DNA from: Spinellus fusiger
Taxonomy: Eukaryota > Mucoromycota > Mucoromycetes > Mucorales > Phycomycetaceae
NCBI GenBank assembly: GCA_025094145.1
Contig: JALLLS010000024.1
Coordinates: 186,001 to 250,000, forward strand
Direction of reading: 5' to 3'
Length of the DNA stretch: 64,000 nt
The notes under the pieces were generated by a model. It ran no database searches. It was not told the DNA's origin and saw only the letters and a program-made list of their open reading frames with translations. Below are positions 35,783 to 46,840 of this stretch, piece by piece (position 1 is the stretch's first letter; each line of letters begins with the position of its first letter). The position numbers were made by a program, and so were the translations under genes.

Positions 35783-38550
35783 CACACCTAAAGATCTTTA
35801 GGATATAAAAGGAAATAGTCAAACTACAATTGTTTAAAAATGATAAGTCGATTTGAAAAGGAGCAAAAATAGTGGGATGTATTCATGTTAGTTCTTAAAT
35901 AAAGATTATTATGTAGATTTACCTGTAAATATCTGAGTCCCAGAGGAAACCACTTTCGATGTGGCGATATATGATATGAATGCATCAAAGAGTATCTATT
36001 CTTTTCTACAGAAAGGAGCTGGTCGGTGGCGACCATTCAAAGCCTCTTCTGTGATTGTATAGATATTCTCTGATACATTCATATTCCTATTCCAGATCAT
36101 TCAATAACCTTGGCAAGCGTGAATACTGTTGCAATTTACTAATACTTTGGTGAGGCTGTTTGTGTTATAAGTGTGGCAGATCTTGAGAACAACAAAAGAA
36201 AACAGAGTAACTGTTAGAAGAGCTTTTTATATTGTTTGACAGGTCAATCACATTTACTCTCAATATTCTAGACTCATCAACATCAACCACAAGAAGACCT
36301 CCACCCTTTTGTCTCTTTTTTTTCAATGATTGATATAAAATTCTTGGCAAACCAATACGATGGCCTATAAACTTGGCAGCATCTTTTACATTTATTCCTG
36401 TGCCATAAGCAACGACTAGCAGCTTGGTAGGATCCTACTATAACATTCTTAGGTGCGAATACCCCTTTTCAATAATAAAATAATAGTAAAAACAATTAGT
36501 TCGAGATGTATCAACGTACTCTAGGTGTGTGTCGTATTACTCTTGCACTGGCACCTTCTTGCCTTTGCCTTTGTAATAGATTCACTGGGTTTGTTAAAAT
36601 AATAGAATATAAAATAGAAACTAACTAATACGTCAAATATAATAAACATATACTCACTAGATCACAACTGTTGGTTTATATGCCAGATAAAGACAAACAA
36701 AATAAAGAGAATAGAAGTTATGAAGAACAACAGACAGTGTGGTTGGCAGGTATTAATATCCGAGCAGAAGAGAACAAAACGAAATTTCACAAGTTATTTG
36801 CTTAATCAGAACTACCAAAGCAATCCAGACTACAACAACATTTTAGAAAGAAAAGAATTGCTTAAAGAACAGTTGCCTAGTTACCCATTGTGCTCAAATC
36901 GTGTGTTGTGTTCTTGTTCATGTACCCTCTTTGGTTTCCCTAGACCAGCTTTTGTATCCAATACTCTATTTCGTTGTCCCTGCTAGAGACCCAATATCTA
37001 TACATTTATCTCTCCAGTGGTCTTGTTGATAACCTTAGTGCCCTTTATTGCAGAATAAAAGATATATTTTACAAAGTTACATAGTATGGATTTTGAGGCT
37101 ACCTATATATATATATCTTTAAGCTATAAGGATCAAAGCTATACGATAAAAACATCTCAGTAAATTCAGAGATGGATTCCTTTTTCTTGTCCTATGTATG
37201 TTTCAAGGGAAGAGAGAAACCTTATTTACAACAAAATCACTTTCTGGAATTCTATGGACTTGAAATACATGATCAAGATTATAAACACTATAGGACAGGA
37301 CAGTTACCCTTCCCAGTCTTCTTGAATGTTCTATGAAAGCCATAGCTATTGCTTGAGAACAGCAAATTAGACAAATTCATAGTAAAAAAGAAAAGAAATA
37401 TATGAACAATAAAGTCATAATATTTCTTTGTTTGGATAATGTGTTTGAAAAGAACCTTTTCACTGTCTGTCTGTTTTAGCATTGACTATGGACTGTGCAA
37501 TTAAACACTAAAAGTTGGATAAAAGGAAGAGGTAAACCTGACATTGCAACTCAACCACTATATTTATTGTTTAACATAATGTGTTATCCATAAACTCACA
37601 GTATTTGCATTATGACACTGCTTGAGAAAGATTTATTATAGAACTTATAGAGTTAACTATAGTGATCATTGTCTAGAAAATAGAGCCAAGCTTACTCGTG
37701 TTAAGAACAGTGTATTCATTTATTGACTCAATATTCATAATCACCTCAATTATTCCATTGTAACTGGTATTAACAGTGGTACTTAATGAGAAATAAGTAT
37801 TGTTTCTAATACTGGACTTTAGGCCCAAGGCAAATAGAGTGTGAATTGTTTGACTTGTGAATTTTATGAGTGAAGACTAAAATGTATACGTTACCAGAAT
37901 AGAGAGAGAGGAATTATTTGTTTTGATATTCCCCTCCTTTTGTTATCTCCCACACTGCACATACAACTTAACACCCAAGCACTTGTCAAGATGAGCATAA
38001 CTGAGCAAGGTATTGTGCCATTATTAACAAAGAGAAACAATAGAGAGAAGTTGTAGACACCACCAAAGACTGTTTTAGAGATGAGAAGGTAAGCAGTGTC
38101 TTTATCTGGGCTTGAGCTCATTGTGTTCTACAAGATACTCATTACATTGTTATTAGGCAAGTAAAGACTCCTTTCAAGTCAGTCTTAGGTGGTCTTCTAT
38201 ACTATCAACAGTGTCTAAGATATACTCCTGAGCATAGTTATCTATCTTCCAAGGATAAATCACAAGGCCTTTAGGTTATAGAATCTATTTCTATGAGGAA
38301 TTGTACTTTGGCAGTGGCTATAGTCATAATATAGTATCAGCTATACTATTACAATCAACAATATTATTCATAAACAATATATTCCATTGATAATACAATT
38401 TAATATTGAGGTATCCATAAAAAAAAACAATTATTTAGATACTTGCAAACCTTTGATTTTAAACACAGTCCCATATAAGAGCAAAATTCGGGACCCTCGT
38501 AAAAGGAAGGAGGTATCACCGCTTAAAGGCCAGAAAAATTTCCTGGTGTG
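35783..38550 (-). mobile_element. Fanzor-carrying element, right copy (inverted)
   Basis: Ends are CACACCTAAAGATCTTTAGG (35783, TA at 35781-35782) and ...TTTCCTGGTGTG (to 38550, TA at 38551-38552). On the minus strand it repeats the organisation of the left copies. Its part next to MYG1 (35783-36225) is nearly identical to 33510-33956 inverted. The Fanzor remnant (about 36420-36000) lacks the zinc Cys residues and RuvC-III Asp. Confidence 0.75.
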
Positions 38551-38630
38551 TAGAGTGGATCGGTGTTTAAATCTATAAAATTTTCCATTCTACTTGTTTC
38601 CCATTTCCATTTCTCTTGAGCGCATGAGTC

Positions 38631-39070
38631 ATGTCTGCGTATGATCACGCCAGCAGTGGGTCGCTCAAGTTCAAAGGGGGCGAACCTGCTATCAAGTAAA
38701 TAGAAAAATAAGAGTTTATGTTGACTGTCTCTTTTGTATTGAATAGAAAAAAGAAAAAAAAGAAGAGCTCATCAGAGAAAGAGAAGCTAGCCCGTGCTCT
38801 ACGTGACAATGACAGAATTGAACACGACACGAGTAAGCAACGTATCATAGCCGTGGAGAAGACAGAAGCAGAGATCAAGTTTGAGGAGACTAAGATGAAG
38901 CGAGTAAGGGACAGACTTTAGGCTCAAAAGTAGCTAATATTGTTCTATAGCAAATGGAGCGTGTCGCCAAGGCTGCTACCCGATCACACAAGGAGAATGT
39001 ATCCGAATTCAACAAGAAGCTCGAACATCTTAGTGAACATTATGATATTCCTAAAGTAGGACCAGGCTAA
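38631..39070 (+). CDS. FAM32A homologue, three exons
   Basis: Exons 38631-38695, 38747-38903 and 38951-39070 give 113 residues, against 112 for human FAM32A. The protein has the family layout: [17 protein letters not shown] at the start, a Lys-rich block (KKKKKKK), [20 protein letters not shown], and the conserved end [15 protein letters not shown]32A is a small nuclear protein found in late human spliceosomes near the 3' splice site; a similar role here is inference from the family. The stop is about 155 bp from the convergent hydrolase stop. Confidence 0.9.
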
Positions 39071-39226
39071 TAGGACATTTATTATCACTTTCTATTCTCT
39101 CTTTTCTTCACAAAACTATGATAAATACTGTCTAATACATAAATGTGTGAATCCATATGTGTATGTAGAAGTGTAAACATATAGAAGTGTGTGTATACCT
39201 ATCTATACCTATAGCTGCTGCTGATG

Positions 39227-40268
39227 CTATAAATGGTGCATTGGTAGTGCAGAAGGAATCTTTACCATCCAAGTCTCACACCATTGAGCACTCAGTGTCT
39301 TCATCTCCTGAGAACATACATGCTCTATACCAGGATAAATAATGAAATCCCAATCTTTGTGTCGTTTTCCCTCGTGTACTTTTGACAGACGCTCACAGAA
39401 TGGAATGTTATAAGCAGCAGGAACGATCATGTCGCTTCCTCCATTCATCATGAGTAGTTTGGTTGTCTTTAGCCTGTTTTCCAGATTCTTTGTTTTTTCT
39501 TGAACCATCTCTCTAAATGGCTTGGACAGCTTTACTTCTTTGGACAGACCGAGTCTTTTCATGCGTGTCTCTATAAGGGCCAGGAAGTCTGCAGTACCAA
39601 TAATTGGAATGGCTACAGTAATTCTTGGATCTAAAGAAGAGAAACAGTGCACAAATAGGAATCAATAAAAGGAACATGTTGCAAGTAATAAGTAGCACAA
39701 TTTGAGTGCGTGTTTTGTACTAGGAAAGAATAAACACAGAGCAGTGTACCTTGTGCAGCAGCCATAACAGTAGCATGGCCACCCAATGAAATACCCAACA
39801 CTCCCCACACATCAACAAGTGACTTTGGTTGTGGGCCGAATAGATAATGCTCAATCACATCAATAAGCTCGGATATTAAACGGCTACAGCTGTACACCAT
39901 CGACCACAAATCCACAGCATGGTTGATATTCGTACGTCCATCCTCACTCCACGCATAATTAGACAATTCGTTTATCTGTCGCGTACCGTGATTAAGCTGA
40001 TCAAATGCCACGACAATAAGGTGGCGTCTTTCTTTAGAGGGATTCTCATTGAGTTTGCAAAGGTTTTTACAGATATTCTTCATACGATCCATGTTTTCTT
40101 ATTGAAGAAATAGTTGTAAGTACTGCTTGAATTAGAACTACTCTTACCAAGACGACCGTGCAATACAAACATGACTGCTACAGAGCCCTTTTCGGCCAGA
40201 GAGTGATACTCTTCAAGGCCATAGACAGTGAGGAAGAGACCGTGGACTATCAAGGTTTGCTGAGACAT
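39227..40268 (-). CDS. Alpha/beta-hydrolase, three exons
   Basis: Exons 40268-40148, 40097-39750 and 39630-39227 give 290 residues. Visible hydrolase features: an early strand and oxyanion turn (VAVMFVLHGRL), VVAFDQLNHGTR, the nucleophile elbow GISLGG (GxSxG), MNGGSDMIVP with the acid, and YPGIEHVC with the catalytic His. It looks like a soluble esterase or peptidase of the prolyl-oligopeptidase-like group; substrate unknown. The ATG at 40268 (MSQQTLIVHG) is preferred; a Met at 40286 is in frame but overlaps the end of a transposon that starts at 40284. That element lies about 15 bp upstream of the start codon, so the native promoter has been displaced. Confidence 0.8.
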
Positions 40269-40283
40269 TGTAGAAGACAAGTA

Positions 40284-40876
40284 CACTCTTTCCGAAAATT
40301 ACACTACTTCCAAAAATTAGTCACGTTTCATAAATATTTATAATACAATATATACACAGATGTGACAAGTGAATGCGACATTACTTTTCGGAAATGGTAT
40401 ATTGGTACACCAAATAAGTGAATTTATTATAAACATATTCTTTTTAAACAATCGTCAAATCTGGACTGGGAATATCTACTGAATCCTTGCAAGACACTGA
40501 ACAGTACTTTATTACAAAGAATCTGAGATCGTTGAGGATAATGTCTCCTTACCCAAAAGAGCTTCTCTTTTCAGTTTACTCTTTACAACTAACCAGAACT
40601 GCTCAATAGGATTAAGTTCAGGCGAATAAGGTGGAAGATAGACACAGCAATATCCTCCACCCTCAATGTAAAGCTGAATGTCCCTATTATTATGGATAGA
40701 GGCATTGTCCAAAGTTTGTGACGTTGTGCAGCGGATATTGTTCATTGTCCACTTCCATCTTTGTAAATAAATGTATCTATGTTCAATCTTAAATGGTTGT
40801 TTAATAAATAATTCAGTATAAAAGTGCACCAATTTTCACAACTATTCTTGCACCAAATTGATTTCTGGAAAGAGTG
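40284..40876. mobile_element. IS630-like element, internally deleted (593 bp)
   Basis: Ends are CACTCTTTCCGAAAATTA (40284) and ...TTGATTTCTGGAAAGAGTG (to 40876), inverted and flanked by TA (40282-40283 and 40877-40878). The minus strand encodes the C-terminal half of a DDE transposase (LDNASIHNNRD and YSPELNPIEQFW, 40832-40512), with the segment bearing the first catalytic Asp deleted. Related to the decayed copy at 56328-57490. Confidence 0.8.
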
Positions 40877-40878
40877 TA

Positions 40879-41399
40879 AATACTAAGAGATATGGTGAAA
40901 AGAAAGTAGCTTGTGGGGCAAATAGTGTAAAAGGGTAAAAACGATGGAAAATCTATTAAAAGATTTACAGTCACTTATATTGGACTGCCACCTTGTTCCT
41001 ATAAACATAATATACTCTACTATAGAACGAATAATAAGCTATTCACCAGCTCATTTTTAATAAGAACACATCACTTTGCTATAGTACGATAAATAGATCA
41101 CCCATCACTATGATACCTGCACAGTATACTAAACTTTAATATATATAGGCGTCATTTAATTTATCATTTATCATTCGTCCATTCAACATCAAGAATAGAT
41201 TGATATTCCTGTTCACTCGTCTTTTAGTCACGCAAAATTAGAAAGTATACGATTTCTCTTTTTTGAAATCCTGAAAAAAAAACATGCTTTACGGATATAA
41301 ATGTTACGACCTCAAGACACATACTAATGACTTCAAATTCAACACAAAGTTAGTTTAACATATTTTTTATATTAATGTATATAATTTTTTTATTTTATT
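40879..41399. other. Intergenic region
   Basis: AT-rich; no gene or clear repeat seen. It probably includes the 3' end of the following Tc1-like element, whose terminal repeats I could not fix. Confidence 0.4.
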
Positions 41400-42485
41400 T
41401 TATTTTTTTGCTGGGCCACCTTTGGCATCAATAACTGTCTGGCAGTGATCCTTCATTGAGCCAAATAAACGTTCGGCAAGATCGACATGAATATTTCTCC
41501 AAGCTTCTTCTAAATCTGTCTTGAGTTCATCAATATTATTAATACTGGCCCTCTTGTTATCAATAAGCTTATCAAGACAGCTCAAGGGATGTTCAATGGG
41601 GTTGAGATCAGGACTTTGGGCAGGCCAGTAATCAAAACGCCTAATTACATGTGTGTTTTTCCACCATGTTGTATAGCCACCTGTATGGCAGCTAGCTCCA
41701 TCTTCTTGGAATATGAAGTCCCTGTTCTCTATCTCATTCAATTCAATGAACCATGGCAGAAATTTTTCTGCCAAAATATTGACATATATGTCCTGATTCA
41801 CAGTGCTATCAACAAAGACCAAAGGCCCAAATCCACCTGCCCAGAAACATCTCCAGATCATTATGCTGCCTTTCCCCCATTTGGTTGTAAGTATGATATG
41901 AGCAGCCTTATACCTCTCTCCTATCTTTCGAATCACTCTGGTTCCTCCCTGGTAACCCTCTACTTCAAACTGTGACTCATCAGACCATACGACGCGTCTC
42001 CAGTCCTTAGGAGTCCAATTGACCCGTTCCTTCACCCAACAAAGTCTTTTCTTCATGTTTTCTTCAGACAACCTTGGCTTGTGTGCTGCGAAGTAGGAAC
42101 CAAACTCAATCTGGTATATGTATTTGATGAATGTTGCTCTACAGATGATTATCTGATGTGCCTTAAGTTCAAAATTTATGAAGTTATAGGAGGCAGATGG
42201 GTTGCCTCTAATGACCTTTTCCGAGTATTTGAGGTCCCTCTCACTGGCTTTCTTAGGTTTTCCATGACTCTTTAAACGCAATGGTGACCCACGTTCTTTG
42301 ATGTTTCTGATACTATTTTGAACTGTGGGATTTTTCATCTCAACTACGTTTGCGAATACAGTCAATTTTAATACAGCCTTAAACAGGTAATAAATGCCCC
42401 ATAGCTTTTTATCTTCTGCTTTGTCATATTCTCCACGAGTGTGTGTTTCTGAAAATTTATCTGGCATAGTGTGTTGGTTTAACAC
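41400..42485 (-). CDS. Tc1-like transposase, uninterrupted 361 residues
   Basis: A full-length open frame. The N-terminus carries a helix-turn-helix type DNA-binding region (about residues 40-90, VQNSIRNIKERG). The catalytic core follows: WSDESQFEVEG with the first Asp, FQEDGASCHTG with the second and SPDLNPIEH with the Glu, 35 residues apart by hand count. It is a different lineage from the 58.5-kb transposase. Length and motif completeness suggest a recently active copy, but matched terminal inverted repeats were not found by eye. IMIWRCFW has Arg where Gly is usual (MIWG), a possible damaging change. Confidence 0.8.
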   Translation of the reverse strand: MLNQHTMPDKFSETHTRGEYDKAEDKKLWGIYYLFKAVLKLTVFANVVEMKNPTVQNSIRNIKERGSPLRLKSHGKPKKASERDLKYSEKVIRGNPSASYNFINFELKAHQIIICRATFIKYIYQIEFGSYFAAHKPRLSEENMKKRLCWVKERVNWTPKDWRRVVWSDESQFEVEGYQGGTRVIRKIGERYKAAHIILTTKWGKGSIMIWRCFWAGGFGPLVFVDSTVNQDIYVNILAEKFLPWFIELNEIENRDFIFQEDGASCHTGGYTTWWKNTHVIRRFDYWPAQSPDLNPIEHPLSCLDKLIDNKRASINNIDELKTDLEEAWRNIHVDLAERLFGSMKDHCQTVIDAKGGPAKK

Positions 42486-43376
42486 TATTTGGAAAGAAGA
42501 AGAGTTTTCTGCAAAGAATTTTTTTTATTAAAATTTAGACAAGTATTAAATTCAATTGTGTGTGGCTGTATCTACCAAATACATTCAAATATCTGATGAT
42601 ACATATTATTGAATTAAATATTTGATAATAAAGAGTTTGTTAATAAAGAGTTTGTTAATAAAACATAATTAGTATATCTGAATTTTCTTGATGTATCTCA
42701 AGTACTTTTGTTATATCTCTAGGTTACTTGAATCATCTGATACTATCAAGATATATGGAGAATTGATCATCTAATCTTATAAAGAGTGTATGAGTTATTT
42801 AAAGTACAAATACCTCTATATTTATTGTTGTAGGTTACCAATAACAATAGTATCTCAGATCAATGATTGAATTATGGACATATTCTCTTTTGGAGAAGGC
42901 TTTAGTTTTTAAAGTAGTGATAAAGCACTCACAAATAAATCAGATGCAACGGATCTTCCAGCAGAGCATCTCAACAGCATAAACCCAAGCAAATAATCAC
43001 TTGCCATAGATAGAGATATCCATCATCCCCGTCAATAGAAACACAGACTACCTAAAAGGGACCATACAATAGAAGAAAGGTTAGCATCGAGGCGTGTATC
43101 TAAGAGATGATACTTTAGCAATAGAGGGATTTTTATTAGAATCACTATATATTATCAATCAAAAAATTATAAAACAAGTTCAAAAGAGTAAATAAAGATC
43201 AGACTTTGTTTACTCTTTGAACTTTCCGGACTTCCTTTGGTTGAAGCCAAAGACAATAACCCAGGCGGACTCTCTCATCACCACCTGAGACCAAAAATAG
43301 GGTCCCGCACAATGCTGCCTTGGAATATGAATCCCAAATTAGATGTCGCACAGTTCTGATAAACATTGGCTTGATG
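42486..43376. other. Intergenic region with repeat fragment
   Basis: No gene seen. 43312-43372 matches the flanks of the LTR at 54419-54620 without the LTR (see findings). Confidence 0.5.
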
Positions 43377-44092
43377 TACAGTTTAAGGTATTTTTATTTT
43401 TTGGGTGTGGTTTGCTATTCGCGCATTGGGCATATTAGCCACCCTATGAGAACTTTTGAGAAAAATAAGAATGAATATATAAACACTTCAAATACAAAAG
43501 TGAAAAAATAATGCAAATGAATTAGAAACAGAAGGACAGAGAAATACAAAACCTCAAATGAGGGAAAAATAATGAGAAATGAGAAATGATGGTAAAATAA
43601 GAATTATGAATAGACATCCAAAAGGCCATAAAGTCAGCAGGGAAACCAGGACACCAAAAAGATAACCGTCATCCTGTGGCAATTCGAAATCTAACGATGG
43701 ATATTTAGAGCAACTCAGATAATCCTGAAAATAAATACAACAACTACACTAGCAGCTTCTGGCTTTGCTAAACAGGTTAAAAATAGGTGGTAGAAGAGAG
43801 ATCAGAGAAAAAGTGAGGATACAGCTTCTGTTGCTGAAGGAGTCTTTGCACTCTATGGCAGCGATGGTATTCCTGCTCAACACACCCATCAGCAGCCTCA
43901 ATGAGCAAGCTACCAGCTGATGGCTCTACCTTAAAGTCTCGAGTAGATGTGGCTCGATCAATGGCTTGCAGCAGTATTAACAAACTGGGCCAAAGATCTC
44001 GCCATTTAACAAAAAGACTTAACCGTACGCGACAGAAGATTTAGACAATAGTCAATGGGATGAACGTCTTGTGGTGGGGCAGGAGTGTATAA
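43377..44092 (-). mobile_element. LINE 3' fragment (family 1), minus orientation
   Basis: Reads on the minus strand into the last codons of a LINE ORF2 (KWRDLWPSLLILLQAIDRA ... HRVQRLLQQQKLYPHFF, stop at 43777). Then comes a 3' UTR ending ACCCAAAAAATAAAAATACC near 43380. The UTR matches those at 57951-58470, 59850-60335 and 61290-61507. The 5' part is missing and a Tc1 copy abuts at 44095. Confidence 0.8.
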
Positions 44093-44094
44093 TA

Positions 44095-45453
44095 CAGTAG
44101 CTTTCAAAATAATAAGGAAGATTTTTCATATCCCGGTATGCTTCTGTAATAGGAAATACTTCTTCTTTGTCATAAAAACATACATTAAACACACAGTATA
44201 GACTTAAAGATTGGATAAAGTATAAAAAAGGTCAACAGGATAATAAATACAAGATTATTGGGTGGAAACTCTTAATATTTGGTGTTTCCACCCTTGGCAT
44301 CTATCACAGCCCTACATCTCTGCCCCATGCTGGCAATGAGGGTGTCTGTAGTGTCCTTGGGAATATTCTCCCATTCTTTTAACAAGAGCACCTCCAAATC
44401 TTTTAGAGTACTTCTTGGGGTTATACTCTTTCTAATGGTCCTGTAAAGTTCTTCCTATAAATGCTCTATGGGGTTGAGGTTGGGGCTTTGTGAGGACCAC
44501 CCCTCCATAGTGACAATGCTCTCTTGTGTCTTCCACAACCTGGACTCTCTACTCTTGTGGCAGTTGTCATTATTCTCTTGAAGAACATAATCAATCTCTG
44601 GATTCAGTGCCTTGAGTCGAGCCAGCTCAGGGCAGTAGTTATCCTTTAAGATCCTGATGTATCTTCTACTGTCAATACTGCCCGTCACAGGCACCCACCT
44701 TCCAACACCTTCACTAGAGAAGGAATCCCACACCATCACCCCACCACCACCAAACTTCATGGTAGGCTTTATGTTCTTTGATATTAGACCCTCCTTCTTT
44801 CTTAGTACTACACTGGTGCGGTTATTGGTTCTCATCAGTTGATACATTGACTCATCGAACTAGATGGCTGTCTTGCAGTCTTCTGTCCAGTGAAGATAGG
44901 CCTTAGCCCAAGAAAGTCTCAACTTCTTGTGTTTAATAGTGAGGGAAGGTTTCTTAACCACTCTGCAAGAAAACAGGCCAAGCTTCATCAATTTTCTAAA
45001 AGTGTTCATGGACACTTGGGTGGTCATTTGCTTGCAAAGTTGATCCATTGTCTGGAATGAATCCCTTCCCACTTCGCGACTGACCTCTCTCTCTTCCCTC
45101 TCATTAAGAATGGGCTTACTCCCGGTGCTTCTTTTGGCCTTGAAGCAACCAGTTTCTTTGTATCTCTTTACAACACGGGAAACTGGCTGCTTACTAACTC
45201 CAAACCTAGCAGAGATGGCAACATGAGTGGTCTCATTGGCAGTGGCCTCTTGAGCAATGAGACAATTATTATAGTCGTCACTTTCTTTTTTTCCTGTTTC
45301 CAATAGGTCTTTTTGGTGTGTTCGGTGGTGTTAGATGAGGTAGACATTAGAGTGGAAAAGCGATAAACAAAGAATGTTTAATAAATAAAATTTATTCAAG
45401 GGTAAAATTATGGTCTAAATTTGAGATATCCCTATTATTATTTGAGTCAACTA
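44095..45453 (-). mobile_element. Tc1 element, decayed full-length copy
   Basis: The end at 44095 (CAGTAGCTTTCAAAATAATA, preceded by TA) matches the intact element's terminal repeat. The other end at about 45453 (GTTGACTCAAATAATAATAG on the minus strand) is a diverged form. Its transposase is broken. The same insertion is shared by the duplicated segment at 2.7-3.0 kb, so insertion came before duplication. Confidence 0.8.
44300..45347 (-). pseudogene. Tc1 transposase, broken
   Basis: Aligned by eye with the intact 359-residue protein at 58581-59660. There is a frameshift near 45290, a Trp-to-stop (TGG to TAG) just before FDES, a changed second catalytic Asp (QEN instead of QED) and another TGG to TAG after PIEHL. 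Several changes are C-to-T or G-to-A. The helix-turn-helix ARFGVSKQPVSRVVKRY and terminal KGGNTKY are kept. Confidence 0.85.
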
Positions 45454-46840
45454 TAATGACTGGAATGAATGCAAAAATAGCATTGTCTGCATCACCGTTA
45501 TTAATGTTTAGTTTAATAGGAGTACTAGACGCTTTAAAATGAGGACTGATGATTTCTATTGTCATTACTCCTTGGTTGATAGGAATTCCACGGCGAAGGT
45601 ATACTATAAAAAAAAGAGCATAACGTTATTTGTATCTATTATTTACACTCTTCAATATGCTTACTTGGTGGACTATGTTCTCTAAAGTCCTCATACGACA
45701 GATCAGCACTAAATATAGAAACATGAATAAACATTGACTATGGCTTTTTAATACTTGCGTGGCATTCTTGGGAAGTTTATTTTCAGGATCATTTGTTCTC
45801 CTAGACAATCACGCACATGTTAATTCAATACAAAACAAGTGTATGTTGAGAGTATACCATGCAAAAGTGTAATTCTTTCCAATGAACAATGCCTCTCCAT
45901 AATTGGGCCTCACACTGAATTGTTTATTAGTACAAACTAGTAAAAAGACACACAGATGACTACTATTAATAATAAATGACTTACAATCTGATGATATTAT
46001 TAACATTATTCCCAGCAGAAACAAAAGAAAGAGAGGCCAAGGCAAAGATGGGAATCAAAACAGATTTCAACATAGTAGTAAGATGGTGGCAGTTAAAGAG
46101 TAGTATGAATAACAAAAAAAAAGAGTGTGTGTAGGCTACCTTTTTATACTTATCTCTGCATGTATGTTACAGTGATACTATTCTGTCTTTTAGATAGTCA
46201 TGTTTAAATGTTTATTCATGCCGTTGAATGACTGATATTTTTGCATATTTTATTATACATCCTTATTATTATTATCGTAGATTACTGTTTGTGTCTATTC
46301 ATTGAATAGTCTCGTTGATATCCTTTGTAGTAACCATCTTCGTATATGTGTATAAATACATAAACATAGACTACCTTGACTGACTCAAGACTACAATAAT
46401 ATTCTGTGTACTGATTATTGTTTGTTTTATTTTTCTTTGTTATAGTGAAGCTATAGTTATAGTATAAATGCATGAATAATTTAATAGAACTGTCAATGGG
46501 ATACATGCATCTATAGTTGGAATATTTCCTTATTCGTAACTTCTATTTACAATATAGATATTGCATAATTGTATCTATTCTTCTTTTTATCCCATTTTTG
46601 GTGTTTCATTTTCAATGGCATATTTATTGACTCCAAGGATGTTTCTATGTGGAGCTCATCTCTTGTCTTTTTCTGAAGCTATTATTTTAAGTTATCCACT
46701 CAAAGACTAGAGTATGATCTTATGCAAAAGTAGAAAATGATTGATCTCCCATGACATAGGCATAAAGGATAGTAATACAAATCGGCATAGTACAGCATAT
46801 TTTTCTGGCCTTTAAGCAGTAATATCTTCTTCCTTTTACG
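45110..46840. repeat. Duplicated segment, copy 2 (inverted relative to 1250-3018)
   Basis: Reverse-complement match to copy 1 across the secreted-protein gene, its 5' flank and the Tc1 N-terminal region. Here the Tc1 element continues to its other end (44095), while copy 1 was cut by another transposon. At its outer side (46790-46840) it runs into a Fanzor-family element end, as copy 1 does. Confidence 0.85.
45392..46073 (-). CDS. Small secreted protein, copy 2 (hypervariable pair), five exons
   Basis: Exons 46073-45985, 45914-45858, 45800-45755, 45689-45665 and 45603-45392 match copy 1 border for border and close in frame. The protein is about 143 residues. The signal peptide is nearly unchanged (one Leu-to-Pro). 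The mature protein is strongly different: FVRPNYGEALFIGKNYTFAW against LVNPHTNELLIVGKNYTFTW in copy 1, and INQGVMTIEIISPHF against INQKSMEVKIVDSHF. The last about 20 codons, from near 45453, read into the Tc1 terminal repeat, giving a C-terminus unlike copy 1. A TATAAAAAG box precedes it near 46140. Function unknown; a KRE9/KNH1-like fold is only a weak suggestion. Confidence 0.55.
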
